A stretch of 62,518 nt of DNA, taken from contig JAIRQO010000071.1 of the NCBI GenBank assembly GCA_031256435.1, positions 1 through 62,518 of the forward strand, given 5' to 3'. Shown here in pieces: positions 16,657 through 25,491 of the stretch. Origin of the DNA: Cellulomonadaceae bacterium. GTDB lineage: Bacteria; Actinomycetota; Actinomycetes; Actinomycetales; Cellulomonadaceae. The translations under genes and the position numbers were made by a program. Every line of letters starts with the position of its first letter. The first letter of the stretch is position 1. A model generated the notes under the pieces. That model was not told the DNA's origin and did no database searches. It saw only the letters and a program-made list of their open reading frames with translations.

Positions 16657-17511
16657 CTACGCTGGGCCCTCGGCGCGCTTCTTGATGCCGCTCAGCATCT
16701 TGGCACTCATCACAAAACTCGGCGCCTGCACGGCCTCCACCTGCACCCGGCCCGCAACGCCGTGCGGCCGGTACCGCTCGCGAATCATCAGCCTGCTGGT
16801 GTTCCCCTCGGCAGGAAGCACCACAAACGCCCACGTGAAATCGAAGGGCGGCGGTGCGGCGGCCGTGTTGGTGAAATCGAAGGGCGGCGGCGGGTTGTCA
16901 GGGCCTGTTTCCGTGTTCAGCGAATCTGTCAGGCCATTTTCGTCGGGCGACGATGCTTCACTCGACGATTCCGTACCCGACGATGCTATTTCCGACGAAG
17001 CATCGCCGAGCGATGCCGTGGTGTCAGACGCGCCTGCCGTGCTGGACGCATCCACCGTATCCTGTTCCACGGTGTCCTGATCCACTGTGTCCTGATCGCC
17101 AGGAATCCCCGCGAGCACCATGAAGTGGTCCTGTTCCAAGGACGCCACCTTCAAGGTCAACTGGGGCGCGAGGGACACGGCATCGCCTTCGGACAAGTCC
17201 TGCCACGCGGGGTTGATGACGTCGGCGCTGGTAATGTCCAAGCCAATGGCTTGTTCCAGAACGTCAAAACTGTAGAAGCCGGCCTTGCCGTAACCCAGTT
17301 GAACAATCCACGGATAGACGGCCGCGGGCGGGGCGGCAATGTCCACGCCACGGGTGGCCGTCACGGTGGCGTCAGGAATGAGGTCATCACCAGGTAACAC
17401 GTCTGCGCGCTCCGTCACGGTGACGCCCCATCCCTGCATGATGCGCCGCGCCGCAATCGTCGTAGCACCAGCAACAACAAGACCACCAAAAACCTTAGCC
17501 ACCGAGTTCAT
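16657..17511 (-). CDS. SRPBCC-fold protein with a low-complexity insertion
   Basis: About 284 residues. The N-terminus has a hydrophobic segment (VAKVFGGLVVAGATTIAAR), then an SRPBCC/START-like domain (ATRGVDIAAPPAAVYPWIVQ, then WQDLSEGDAVSLAP) that binds lipids or hydrophobic ligands in other proteins. The domain is interrupted at about residues 137-227 by an Asp/Ser/Thr-rich stretch with a tandem DQDTV-type repeat; the insertion ends with a duplicated PPPFDFT, after which the domain resumes (TWAFVVLP). ATG at 17511 is supported by TACACT six bases upstream; a GTG at 17556 is the alternative. Function unknown. Confidence 0.8.
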   Translation of the reverse strand: MNSVAKVFGGLVVAGATTIAARRIMQGWGVTVTERADVLPGDDLIPDATVTATRGVDIAAPPAAVYPWIVQLGYGKAGFYSFDVLEQAIGLDITSADVINPAWQDLSEGDAVSLAPQLTLKVASLEQDHFMVLAGIPGDQDTVDQDTVEQDTVDASSTAGASDTTASLGDASSEIASSGTESSSEASSPDENGLTDSLNTETGPDNPPPPFDFTNTAAAPPPFDFTWAFVVLPAEGNTSRLMIRERYRPHGVAGRVQVEAVQAPSFVMSAKMLSGIKKRAEGPA

Positions 17512-17611
17512 GGGTGCAGTGTAGCGGCCTGTCGCCTGCTGAACGGCGCTGGTCACAGCATCGAGCGAGGGTCTGCCGCGTCATATCACACCCGTGCGGC
17601 ACAATAGCCGC
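17512..17611. promoter_or_regulatory. Divergent promoter region, SRPBCC gene and helicase
   Basis: The 100-bp gap carries two boxes at leaderless spacing. TACACT on the minus strand (17518-17523) is six bases before the SRPBCC ATG, and CACAAT on the plus strand (17600-17605) is six bases before the helicase ATG. No ribosome-binding site is seen for either. Confidence 0.5.
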
Positions 17612-20320
17612 ATGAGTACCGCCACGCTTCTGCCCTACCTTCCTCCCCTTGGCGCGGACGGCTTTGCCAGCGAGGCTGACCCCGAGGATCTCCTGGAGGC
17701 CTTTGCGCATTGGGCCGAGGAGGGCGGGCGCCCGTTGTATCCGCATCAGGAGGAGGCGCTTCTGGAGGTGATGACGGGTTCTCACGTGGTGCTGGCCACG
17801 CCTACGGGTTCCGGGAAATCCATGGTGGCGCTCGGGGCGCACTTCCTGGCTCTGGCCACCTGGAGGGCCGGGGCACGGGGCCGCACGTTCTACACAGCGC
17901 CGCTGAAAGCCCTGGTCAGCGAGAAGTTCTTTGACCTGGTGGACACCTTTGGCGCAGAGAACGTGGGCATGATGACCGGGGATTCGCAAGTGAACCAGGG
18001 TGCGCCCATCATCTGCTGCACGGCGGAAATTCTGGCGAACATGGCCTTGCGCAACGGCGATGACGGCACCGTGGGACAAGTGGTGATGGACGAGTTCCAC
18101 TACTACGGAGATCCGCAGCGCGGCTGGGCGTGGCAGGTGCCGTTGCTGGAAATCCCCAACGCGCAGTTCATCCTCATGTCCGCCACCTTGGGGGATACCA
18201 CCAAACTCCGCGAGGACCTGGAGGAACGCAGTGGCAGGCCCGTGGCTGAGGTCACCTCCGCTGAACGCCCGGTTCCCCTGGAGTTCGAGTATTCCGTGGA
18301 CCCCATGGTGGACGTTCTCACGGGGCTGGTCAAGGATCAGCGAGCGCCCGTGTACGTGGTGCACTTCACCCAAAAGGACACCGTGGAGCGGGCGCAGTCC
18401 CTGATGAGCCTCAACGTGTGTACGCGCGCCGAGAAGGACGCCATTGCCGAGGAGATTGGGGCGTTCCGCTTTGGGACCGGCTTTGGGCGCACGTTGTCCC
18501 GGTACGTGCGGGCCGGAATTGGGGTTCACCATGCGGGAATGTTGCCCAAGTATCGCCGCCTGGTGGAGCGCCTCACCCAGCGCGGCCTGCTCAAAGTGGT
18601 GTGCGGGACGGACACCCTCGGTGTGGGAATCAACGTGCCCATCCGGACCGTGTTGTTCACCGGGCTGGTGAAATATGACGGCGTGAAATCCCGGCATCTG
18701 ACCGCCCGCGAGTTCCACCAAATTGCCGGACGCGCCGGCCGCGCTGGCTTTGACACCCTGGGTGAAGTGGTGGTCCAGGCCCCGGAGCATGTGATCGAAA
18801 ACCGCAGCGCGCTCATCCGTGCGGGAGACGATCCCAAGAAGCTCAAGAAAATCAAACGGAAATCCGCTCCCCAGGGCTTTGTGAACTGGACGGATGCCAC
18901 CTTTGAGCGCCTGCGTGACGCCGAACCGGAAGCGCTGGTGTCCCAGTTCCGGGTCACGCACTCGCTGGTACTCAACGTGCTGTCCCGGGATGACGGGCCT
19001 GATCCCGTGGACACCATGCGGCACTTGCTGCTGGTGAACCATGATTCCGAGCGTGAGCGGTCAGCGCACATTCGTCAGGCATTCCGCATCTACCGCTCCC
19101 TGCGCAGCAGCGGAGTGATTGAGAAGGTTCGTATTCCGTCCGACGACGAACCGTCCGGTTTCCGTCCGAGCGTTCGGCTGATGATGGACATTCCGGAGGA
19201 CTTTGCCCTCAACCAACCGCTGGCTCCGTTTGCCTTTGCCGCCATGGATCTGGTGAATCTGGACTCCCCCACGCACGCGCTGGACGTGGTGTCCGTGATT
19301 GAGGCAACGCTGGATGACCCGCGGGCCATCTTGGTGGCTCAGCAAAAGGCGGCGCGAGGGGCGGCTATTGCCGAGATGAAGGCCGACGGGTTGGACTATC
19401 ACGATCGGATGAACCTCCTGGATGACTACACGTGGCCCAGGCCCCTAGCGGAGGTTCTGGAACCGGCGTTCACGGTGTATTGCCGCACTAATCCGTGGAT
19501 TGCTGATGAAGAAATCTCGCCCAAGGCCGTGGTGCGGGACATGGTGGAGAAGGCCATGACCTTCACGGACCTGGTCAGTACCTACGGGTTGGAACGGTCC
19601 GAAGGCGTAGCGCTGAGGTACCTGGCAGACGCCTACCGGGCGCTACGGCAGACGGTGCCCGAGGAGCATCGCACCGAGGAAGTGCTGGAAATTGTGGAGT
19701 GGCTGGGGGAAGTGGTGCGCGGCGTGGATTCGTCCCTGCTGGATGAGTGGGAGCGGATTCAGGCCGGGATGGACGCCGGAGATGCTGCCATTGCACTGCG
19801 AGGCGCGGGTGATGGGACCGGCGCGGGTGATGGTGCTGGTGGCGGTGACGGCGCTTCTACTGGGCTCACGTCCAACCCGCGAGCCTTGCGGCGCTTTGTC
19901 CGCAACGCCCTGTTCCGCTTGGTGGAGTTGTGTGCTCGGGAACGGTACGACGATTTGGCGGCGCTGGGGATTCTGGTGGAGTCAGAGAACCTGTCCCCGT
20001 GGAACGCCGATGCGTGGCAGGACGCCCTGGACCCGTTGTTCGTTGAACAGGGCGACGATGCCATCGGCACGGACACCGCTGCCCGGTCCGCATCCCTGCT
20101 CACCATCGCGGAACCCGGTGCCAGCCTTCCGGACGGCGCTGCGTTGCCCACCAACTGGCCCAGTGATGAGGTTCCCCCCGGCACCTGGTGGGTACGTCAG
20201 ATTTTCGATGACCTAGACGGCCACCACGATTGGGCCATCACCGCCACCGTGGACCTCGCCGCCACGGACGCCTCGGGCGAGGTGGCTCTCACCCTCCTTT
20301 CCGTGGGGCCACTGGGGTAG
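17612..20320 (+). CDS. DExH-box RNA helicase with DUF3516 C-terminal region
   Basis: 902 residues. Superfamily 2 helicase motifs are present: Walker A ATPTGSGKSMVA near residue 68, DEFH (DExH box) in MDEFHYYGD, MSATLGD, and motif VI HQIAGRAGRAGFDT. The remaining ~500 residues match the long C-terminal region of actinobacterial DUF3516 helicases. A Gly/Asp-rich insertion (GAGDGTGAGDGAGGGDGA, about residues 729-751) breaks this region. Probably an RNA-remodelling ATPase; its target is not known. ATG at 17612 is preferred to a GTG six codons upstream. Confidence 0.9.
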   Translation: MSTATLLPYLPPLGADGFASEADPEDLLEAFAHWAEEGGRPLYPHQEEALLEVMTGSHVVLATPTGSGKSMVALGAHFLALATWRAGARGRTFYTAPLKALVSEKFFDLVDTFGAENVGMMTGDSQVNQGAPIICCTAEILANMALRNGDDGTVGQVVMDEFHYYGDPQRGWAWQVPLLEIPNAQFILMSATLGDTTKLREDLEERSGRPVAEVTSAERPVPLEFEYSVDPMVDVLTGLVKDQRAPVYVVHFTQKDTVERAQSLMSLNVCTRAEKDAIAEEIGAFRFGTGFGRTLSRYVRAGIGVHHAGMLPKYRRLVERLTQRGLLKVVCGTDTLGVGINVPIRTVLFTGLVKYDGVKSRHLTAREFHQIAGRAGRAGFDTLGEVVVQAPEHVIENRSALIRAGDDPKKLKKIKRKSAPQGFVNWTDATFERLRDAEPEALVSQFRVTHSLVLNVLSRDDGPDPVDTMRHLLLVNHDSERERSAHIRQAFRIYRSLRSSGVIEKVRIPSDDEPSGFRPSVRLMMDIPEDFALNQPLAPFAFAAMDLVNLDSPTHALDVVSVIEATLDDPRAILVAQQKAARGAAIAEMKADGLDYHDRMNLLDDYTWPRPLAEVLEPAFTVYCRTNPWIADEEISPKAVVRDMVEKAMTFTDLVSTYGLERSEGVALRYLADAYRALRQTVPEEHRTEEVLEIVEWLGEVVRGVDSSLLDEWERIQAGMDAGDAAIALRGAGDGTGAGDGAGGGDGASTGLTSNPRALRRFVRNALFRLVELCARERYDDLAALGILVESENLSPWNADAWQDALDPLFVEQGDDAIGTDTAARSASLLTIAEPGASLPDGAALPTNWPSDEVPPGTWWVRQIFDDLDGHHDWAITATVDLAATDASGEVALTLLSVGPLG

Positions 20321-20439
20321 TACCCCATGAGGCCTGCTGGGGTGATGTCAAGTGGTCACGCCGAGCGGTAATGACGAGCGGGGATCACGCCAATGGAGCC
20401 CTTCCGCCGTTGAAGGCAACTCTGGCGCAGGTCACAGGG

Positions 20440-20468
20440 TAGACATCCTACAAAAAATGGTAGACACT
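20440..20468 (+). promoter_or_regulatory. Promoter of the vapBC operon
   Basis: TAGACA (20440-20445), 17 bp, GACACT (20463-20468), then six bases to the vapB ATG. GGTAGACA is repeated here (about 20438 and 20459), a candidate operator for VapB autoregulation. Confidence 0.55.
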
Positions 20469-20474
20469 AGTCCT

Positions 20475-20738
20475 ATGAGCCTCAACATCAAGAATCCTCG
20501 CGTTGTTGCCCTGGTGGACGAGCTTGCTCAACGGACGGGTCAGGGAAAAACCGCAGCGTTGGAAGGTGCGGTGGAATCGAAACTGAAAGAATTGGATGGT
20601 GTGGCTTTGCGGGAGGCAAGGGCGGCAAGAATCGAAAAGACCATTGCCGATATCCACCGGCGCGTCAAACCAGATCCTGGATACCGCGAGTGGGCAGACC
20701 GGCACATGTATGACGAGGCTGGGCTCCCGGTATGGTAA
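20475..20738 (+). CDS. vapB: VapB-family antitoxin
   Basis: 87 residues of the Rv0623-like VapB family: MSLNIKNPRVVALVDELAQR, then TGQGKTAALEGAV, a ribbon-helix-helix-type N-terminus. The C-terminal part (REWADRHMYDEAGLPVW) would wrap around the VapC toxin. It overlaps vapC by seven bases. An in-frame ATG at 20457 is possible but lies too close to the promoter boxes. Confidence 0.88.
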   Translation: MSLNIKNPRVVALVDELAQRTGQGKTAALEGAVESKLKELDGVALREARAARIEKTIADIHRRVKPDPGYREWADRHMYDEAGLPVW

Positions 20739-21139
20739 TTGATACCTCGGCACTCATGGCAATCTTGAACAACGAATCGATTGCTGGCCGTGTAAAGGAT
20801 GCCATGATCGAGGCAGACGATATTGCTATAAGTGCCGCTACCTTAGTAGAATTGCAGGCGGTATTGAGCCATCGGGGAGATTCAGCAATGCTCCGAGATG
20901 CTGAACAACTACTACGGGACGCTGACGTCATCACCGCAGACTTCACTGCCAGTCAAGCGGTCAGGGCTCGCTTGGCCTACAGAGAGTATGGCAAGGCCTC
21001 CGGGCATCGGGCGAAACTCAATATGGGCGATTGTTTCTCCTATGCCCTGGCTACAGAGATAGGCGAGCCTCTCCTTTATGTGGGAGATGACTTCATATAC
21101 ACGGACGTCATCTCAGCCCTGGACTCCCCCCTACCGTAG
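20732..21139 (+). CDS. vapC: VapC-family PIN-domain ribonuclease toxin
   Basis: 135 residues with the PIN acidic tetrad pattern: Asp4 in MVIDTSAL, Glu in AATLVELQAVL, and Asp in KLNMGDCFSYALA with a further Asp in YVGDDF. VapC toxins cleave tRNA or rRNA and are held inactive by VapB. Overlap with vapB indicates coupled translation. Confidence 0.92.
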   Translation: MVIDTSALMAILNNESIAGRVKDAMIEADDIAISAATLVELQAVLSHRGDSAMLRDAEQLLRDADVITADFTASQAVRARLAYREYGKASGHRAKLNMGDCFSYALATEIGEPLLYVGDDFIYTDVISALDSPLP

Positions 21140-21195
21140 TTTTGAACCGTAACGCACCGAGTGGTGGAGGAACGAACGGTGGAGCAGTAACCGGG

Positions 21196-21213
21196 GTACG
21201 CCAAACGGCGTAC
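21196..21213. promoter_or_regulatory. Perfect inverted repeat, likely operator of the ABC/two-component operon
   Basis: GTACGCC (21196-21202), AAAC, GGCGTAC (21207-21213): a 7-bp perfect palindrome about 80 bp upstream of the ABC ATPase start. The operon encodes its own NarL-type response regulator, which is the natural candidate to bind it. Confidence 0.5.
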
Positions 21214-21294
21214 ACCACATTCACCCACACGGCTTGCAGGGTTCACCCAGATGGGTCTGGTGACCACCCCACCACCCAAGGCAGAATTTCTGCC

Positions 21295-22086
21295 ATGAAC
21301 ACTGCATCGATCACCACCACACCGATCATTGAGGTGACCAACCTCCAGAAAATATACGACGACGCAGCCGGGCGCACCGTGGCTGTGGATGACGTCTCCT
21401 TCACCGTGCAACCCGGAGAGATCTTCGGCGTGCTCGGCCCCAACGGCGCTGGCAAAACCACCACCGTGGAGTGCCTGGCCGGTCTGCGTGATGCCACGGG
21501 TGGCACCATGTCCGTGCTCGGCGTCGACCCGCAGCACAACCCACAGGCCATCCGCGAGCACGTGGGAATCCAGTTCCAGCAGGCCGAGATGCATGACAAG
21601 ATCACTGTGCGCGAGGCACTGGAACTCTTTGCTGGCTTCTACCCCAACCCCGCCCACGTGGAGACTCTCATCACGCTGCTGGGCCTTGAGGAGAAGGCGA
21701 ACGCCACCTTCAAAACCCTGTCCGGTGGACAAAAGCAGCGCCTCTCCATTGGGCTGGCACTCGTCGGGCGTCCCAAAATTGCCATCCTGGATGAGCTCAC
21801 CACGGGTCTTGACCCGGTGGCCCGTCAGGACACCTGGGAGCTGGTGCGCCGCGTCAAAGCCGCGGGCGTGACCGTTCTGCTGGTGACGCACTTCATGGAG
21901 GAGGCCGAGCGTCTGTGTGACCGCCTGGTCATCATTGATCACGGCAAGGTCATTGCCGAGGGCTCCCCCGCCAGCCTGATTGACCAAACCCCGGGCACCT
22001 CCACGCTGGAGGACGTGTTTGTCACGCTGACCCGCGCCGCCTACCCCGCCGTTTCCACCCTTGCCACCGAAGGAGTCTTCGCATGA
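21295..22086 (+). CDS. ABC transporter ATP-binding protein (ABC-2/DrrA type)
   Basis: 263 residues with Walker A GPNGAGKTTT, Q-loop FQQAE, signature LSGGQKQRLSIG, Walker B IAILDELTTGLDP and switch His in LVTHFMEEAE. It energises the permease encoded by the next gene, which overlaps by four bases. Related pairs export drugs or antimicrobial peptides. CAGAAT lies seven bases before the ATG and no good ribosome site is seen, so a leaderless start is possible. Confidence 0.92.
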   Translation: MNTASITTTPIIEVTNLQKIYDDAAGRTVAVDDVSFTVQPGEIFGVLGPNGAGKTTTVECLAGLRDATGGTMSVLGVDPQHNPQAIREHVGIQFQQAEMHDKITVREALELFAGFYPNPAHVETLITLLGLEEKANATFKTLSGGQKQRLSIGLALVGRPKIAILDELTTGLDPVARQDTWELVRRVKAAGVTVLLVTHFMEEAERLCDRLVIIDHGKVIAEGSPASLIDQTPGTSTLEDVFVTLTRAAYPAVSTLATEGVFA

Positions 22087-22946
22087 GCACCACCACCTCC
22101 CCCGCTGCCACGCCCATCGCTGCAACGTCCGCTCCTGTCACCGCCACCCCGGTGATCCGGTCCATTCCTGCCCCCTCGCGCAACCCGCTCAAGCAGCGCG
22201 GCTTCGGCCGCCTGGTGGGCACCGAGTTTCGCGTGTGGTTGCGTGACATCTCCAACCCGTTCTGGGCGCTGTTGTTCCCCACGGCCATGCTGTTGCTCAA
22301 CGCGTTCGGCTCCGAGGGCTTCACCACGGAAACCTTTGACGTCCCCTACTACCACCAGTTCTACGGCATGACCCCGTTTCAGGTGGTGATGCCCATCATG
22401 CTGGTCATGGCCATGGCGCTGCCGTTCATGACCATGATGCCGGTGACCTTTGGCACCTTCCGTGACAAGGGCATCCTCAAGCGCTTCTCCGGCTCGCCGA
22501 TGCAACCCGGTTCGCTGGTGGCCACGCACTACCTCATCAACATGGTGGGCGTGATTGGCGGCGCGGCCATCGCGATCATCGCCTCCGCGATTGCCTGGGG
22601 TATTGCGGTTCCCTCCAACGTGCTCATCACCGTGGTGGCCTTCCTGCTCGGCACCCTGGCCGTGGCCTCCCTGGGAACCCTCATTGCCGCCCGCGTCCCC
22701 AAGGCCTCCGTGGCCAACGGCGTTGGCATGACGGCGTTCTTCACGCTGCTCTTCCTGGGTGGTGGCCTGGCCATTGGCCTGGACTTCATTGAGCGCATTG
22801 CCCGCTTCACGCCGCTCGGCGCGGCCATTGAGGCCATGCAAACCGGCTGGTTTGGCGGCGGCATCCCGTGGATGGCGTTTGCCGTGCTGCTCGGATGGAC
22901 GGCGGTGACGCTGCCGCTGGGGCTAAAGTTGTTCAAGTGGCGGTAA
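22083..22946 (+). CDS. ABC-2 type permease
   Basis: 287 residues with six hydrophobic segments typical of ABC-2 exporters: GRLVGTEFRVWLRD near the start, then FRDKGILKRFSGSPM in the conserved cytoplasmic loop. The first ~40 residues are an Ala/Pro/Thr-rich extension. Starts in the ATGA overlap with the ATPase gene. The substrate is probably a drug or peptide, inferred only from family. Confidence 0.9.
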   Translation: MSTTTSPAATPIAATSAPVTATPVIRSIPAPSRNPLKQRGFGRLVGTEFRVWLRDISNPFWALLFPTAMLLLNAFGSEGFTTETFDVPYYHQFYGMTPFQVVMPIMLVMAMALPFMTMMPVTFGTFRDKGILKRFSGSPMQPGSLVATHYLINMVGVIGGAAIAIIASAIAWGIAVPSNVLITVVAFLLGTLAVASLGTLIAARVPKASVANGVGMTAFFTLLFLGGGLAIGLDFIERIARFTPLGAAIEAMQTGWFGGGIPWMAFAVLLGWTAVTLPLGLKLFKWR

Positions 22947-22951
22947 CCCTG

Positions 22952-23128
22952 ATGTGTGCTGAAGCCGCTGGGCCTGACAGGTCCGGCGGCTCAGCCGTAT
23001 CCGGATCAGGTGGTGCTGCATCAGGAGTAGTCAGGTTCACCGGTTCTGCACCAGCGGCATCCGGATCAGCGGGTATGGCATCAGACGCCGCTGCTTTAGG
23101 TGCGACGACGATGGTGGTCAGCCCATGA
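22952..23128 (+). CDS. Possible small Ala/Gly/Ser-rich protein between permease and kinase
   Basis: The 178 bp between the permease and the kinase contain an open frame of 58 codons that starts five bases after the permease stop and ends in an ATGA overlap with the kinase ATG, exactly the geometry of the other genes of this operon. The product is low in complexity, with GSGGAASG-like stretches encoded by repeats of GCATCCGGATCAG, and has no recognised domain. It could be a translational bridge or simply spacer DNA. Confidence 0.25.
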   Translation: MCAEAAGPDRSGGSAVSGSGGAASGVVRFTGSAPAASGSAGMASDAAALGATTMVVSP

Positions 23129-24627
23129 CCATGCCTCATCCCGTGGCACCCCAGGATGCTGTGCCAGGAACACCGGTGATCAATGCCACTGCTCGGGTTC
23201 ACGGGCGCTTCCGGAAAGTGGTGTACTTCGAGTTCAGCGGGCTATTCCTGATCATGCTGGTGGTGCGGGTGGTGGCTTGGCGAGGTCCACGGTTGGCCTA
23301 TGTGACGGGCGAAGGTCCCGCCACCCCCGGTCCACTGTGGATCTATCTGCTGCCCATTGTGGTGCTGGCCATCGCCTTCACAGCCCTGTATCTTCCGTGG
23401 CTCCGTGCGCTGTATCGCCGCGAGGATGCCGAGACGCACAACCCCCAAACGCACAACCCCCAGGCGCTCGATGCGGGCGCTTCCGGCATCGCCTCACCTC
23501 AGGATCACCGGGGCTGGCTCTTTATTGCCTGCGTCATTGCCGCCTCCGTGGGTCTGGGCGCCGTCCACCTGGACGGCAGTTTTGCCCTAGCCTTGCTGTT
23601 CCTGTGCTTCATTGCGTGGGACGTATTCCCCGGACCGCGATGGCACGGTTTGGTGATGATTCTCAGCGGCGCGGCGGTGGTGGTGGTCACCCTGTGGACC
23701 CTGTACGGCTCGGATCACCCGCAATGGCATGACGCGCTGATCACCCTGGCTTTCAACATTGGGATTGGTACCGCGATTGGCCTGTGGTGGGCGTCCGACG
23801 AACGTCAATCCCTGGCCAACGCCCGGCTCGTCGATCAGTTACAGCACGCTCAGACGCTGATGGCCACGCAACAACATGCAGCGGGAGTGATGGCGGAACG
23901 CGAGCGTGTGGCCAGGGAAATCCATGACACTCTGGCGCAGGGATTCACCACCACCTTGATGTTGACTCAGGATGCCGAGCGCGCACTGTCCCGTGGGGAT
24001 CTAGACACAGTGAAGGCTCGCCACACCTTGGTGGAGCAGGTGGCGCGAGACAATATTGCCGAGGCGCGCGCCTTGGTTGCGGCTTTTGCTCCGGCACCGC
24101 TGCATGGCTCCACCCTGTGTGACGCCTTACAACGAGTGTGCGAGCGCTGGAGCGCCGAGCAGGGCATCCCCGTGACGGCCACCATTGGCACAGTGGAGGG
24201 GCTTTCGGCCGAGGTGGAAGTGGCGCTCTTGCGCGCGGCCCAAGAGGCACTCACCAATGTGGGTAAACATGCACAGGCCACCGGTGTGACGGTGAGTTTA
24301 GGTGGACGCCCTGACCTGGGTGTGCGGTTGTCCGTAGCGGACAACGGCGTGGGGATGGGTGATGCGCCGGAAGGATTTGGACTGACGGGCATGCGCGCTC
24401 GGGTGGCTGAGGCGGGCGGCTCGGTTCACGTGGTGCAATCTCCGGGTGGAGGCACCACGGTTCGGGTAGATTTCCTGAGCGCGTGGAGCGGCGTCCACAA
24501 CCGTGGAGGTGACAGTGTTCAAGACCGTGTGGAGAACGGTGCGCAGACTAACGCGCTGGATGGCACACAGGGAAGCGCGATGAACAGACCACTGGGGAGA
24601 ACCCAGACCAGAGGAGGAAACTCATGA
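23125..24627 (+). CDS. Sensor histidine kinase (HisKA_3/NarL-partner type)
   Basis: 500 residues: about six membrane segments in residues 35-225, a short coiled linker, the HisKA_3 H-box EREIHDTLAQG-type motif (His267 in AREIHDTLAQG), and a HATPase domain with an N-box QEALTNVGKHAQ, NGVG, and GFGLTGMRARV. A membrane-embedded sensor without a large external domain often monitors envelope stress or drugs. THNPQ is duplicated in a loop near residue 105, and a ~45-residue unordered tail ends the protein. It overlaps the response-regulator gene by four bases. Confidence 0.93.
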   Translation: MTMPHPVAPQDAVPGTPVINATARVHGRFRKVVYFEFSGLFLIMLVVRVVAWRGPRLAYVTGEGPATPGPLWIYLLPIVVLAIAFTALYLPWLRALYRREDAETHNPQTHNPQALDAGASGIASPQDHRGWLFIACVIAASVGLGAVHLDGSFALALLFLCFIAWDVFPGPRWHGLVMILSGAAVVVVTLWTLYGSDHPQWHDALITLAFNIGIGTAIGLWWASDERQSLANARLVDQLQHAQTLMATQQHAAGVMAERERVAREIHDTLAQGFTTTLMLTQDAERALSRGDLDTVKARHTLVEQVARDNIAEARALVAAFAPAPLHGSTLCDALQRVCERWSAEQGIPVTATIGTVEGLSAEVEVALLRAAQEALTNVGKHAQATGVTVSLGGRPDLGVRLSVADNGVGMGDAPEGFGLTGMRARVAEAGGSVHVVQSPGGGTTVRVDFLSAWSGVHNRGGDSVQDRVENGAQTNALDGTQGSAMNRPLGRTQTRGGNS

Positions 24628-25328
24628 GCAACCAGATTCGTGTGCTGGTGGTGGATGATCACCCGTTGTTGCGCATGGGCATTGTGGGGATTGTGGATTC
24701 TGATCCGGACCTTGTGGTGGTGGGTGAAGCGGGCGACGGCACCGAGGCTGTCCGCCTTGTTGCAGAACGGGAGCCCGATGTAGTGCTCATGGATTTACGG
24801 ATGCCCGGGATGGACGGCGCCGAGGCTACTGCAGTGATTGCGAGTGGCGGGAGTGGCGGAGGGTCTGGCGGCGGGACTGGCGGCAGCGCGGGTACTGGGG
24901 CCGCCGGGGCCAACCCAAAAACAGCACCGAGCGCGCCCAAGGTACTGGTCCTTACCACCTATGACACCGATGCCGATATCCTGCGGGCCGTGGAGGCCGG
25001 CGCTTCCGGGTACCTTCTCAAAGATACCGATCCTGATGTGCTCCTGAAGGGAATCAAGGATGCCGCTGCGGGTCAAACGGTGCTGGCTCCGGGGGTGGCC
25101 GCACGCCTGATGAACAGCGTCCGCTCCACGGACGAGCGGCTCACCAAACGGGAAACCGAGGTGCTCGCGTTGGTGGCTGAGGGTGGAACTAACGAGGACG
25201 TGGGGGCGCGGTTATTCATCTCGGCAGGCACGGTGAAAACGCACTTGCAGCGCATTTTTGCCAAACTCGGGGTGGAGGACCGCACCGGCGCCGTCAATGT
25301 GGCGCGGCAGCGCGGTTGGATTTCATAG
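24624..25328 (+). CDS. NarL/LuxR-type response regulator with Gly-rich insertion in the receiver domain
   Basis: 234 residues. The receiver domain has VVDDHPLLR (acidic pocket), phospho-acceptor Asp57 in VLMDLRMPGMDG, Thr in LTTYDTD and Lys in YLLKD. The C-terminal LuxR HTH reads LTKRETEVLALVAEGGTNEDVG. Between helix 3 and strand 4 (about residues 73-97) lies a Gly/Ser/Ala-rich insertion of roughly 25 residues not usual in this family. It probably controls its own ABC exporter operon. Confidence 0.94.
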   Translation: MSNQIRVLVVDDHPLLRMGIVGIVDSDPDLVVVGEAGDGTEAVRLVAEREPDVVLMDLRMPGMDGAEATAVIASGGSGGGSGGGTGGSAGTGAAGANPKTAPSAPKVLVLTTYDTDADILRAVEAGASGYLLKDTDPDVLLKGIKDAAAGQTVLAPGVAARLMNSVRSTDERLTKRETEVLALVAEGGTNEDVGARLFISAGTVKTHLQRIFAKLGVEDRTGAVNVARQRGWIS

Positions 25329-25350
25329 CAACCGGGAAGTAGAGCGCCGT

Positions 25351-25384
25351 GGTTTCGAGACGTTCGCATTGCGAACCCTCAACC
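25351..25384. repeat. GGTTTCGA...CTCAACC palindromic repeat, copy A
   Basis: 34-bp element opening GGTTTCGAGACG and closing CTCAACC, with an internal TTCGC-ATT-GCGAA hairpin. It sits between convergent genes (response regulator and BCCT transporter) and may also slow transcription. Confidence 0.75.
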
Positions 25385-25439
25385 GGCGGTACAAGGTCAG
25401 CCGAAGTTAGGGGTCAACCGACGGTATGGATTCTGCCGT

Positions 25440-25473
25440 GGTTTCGAGACGTTCGCTCGGCGAATCCTCAACC
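25440..25473. repeat. GGTTTCGA...CTCAACC palindromic repeat, copy B
   Basis: Second 34-bp copy, 89 bp after copy A, with the loop changed (TTCGC-TCG-GCGAA) while the stem is kept. The outer GGTT/AACC ends also pair. Confidence 0.75.
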
Positions 25474-25491
25474 GACGATTCAGGCTCAGGG

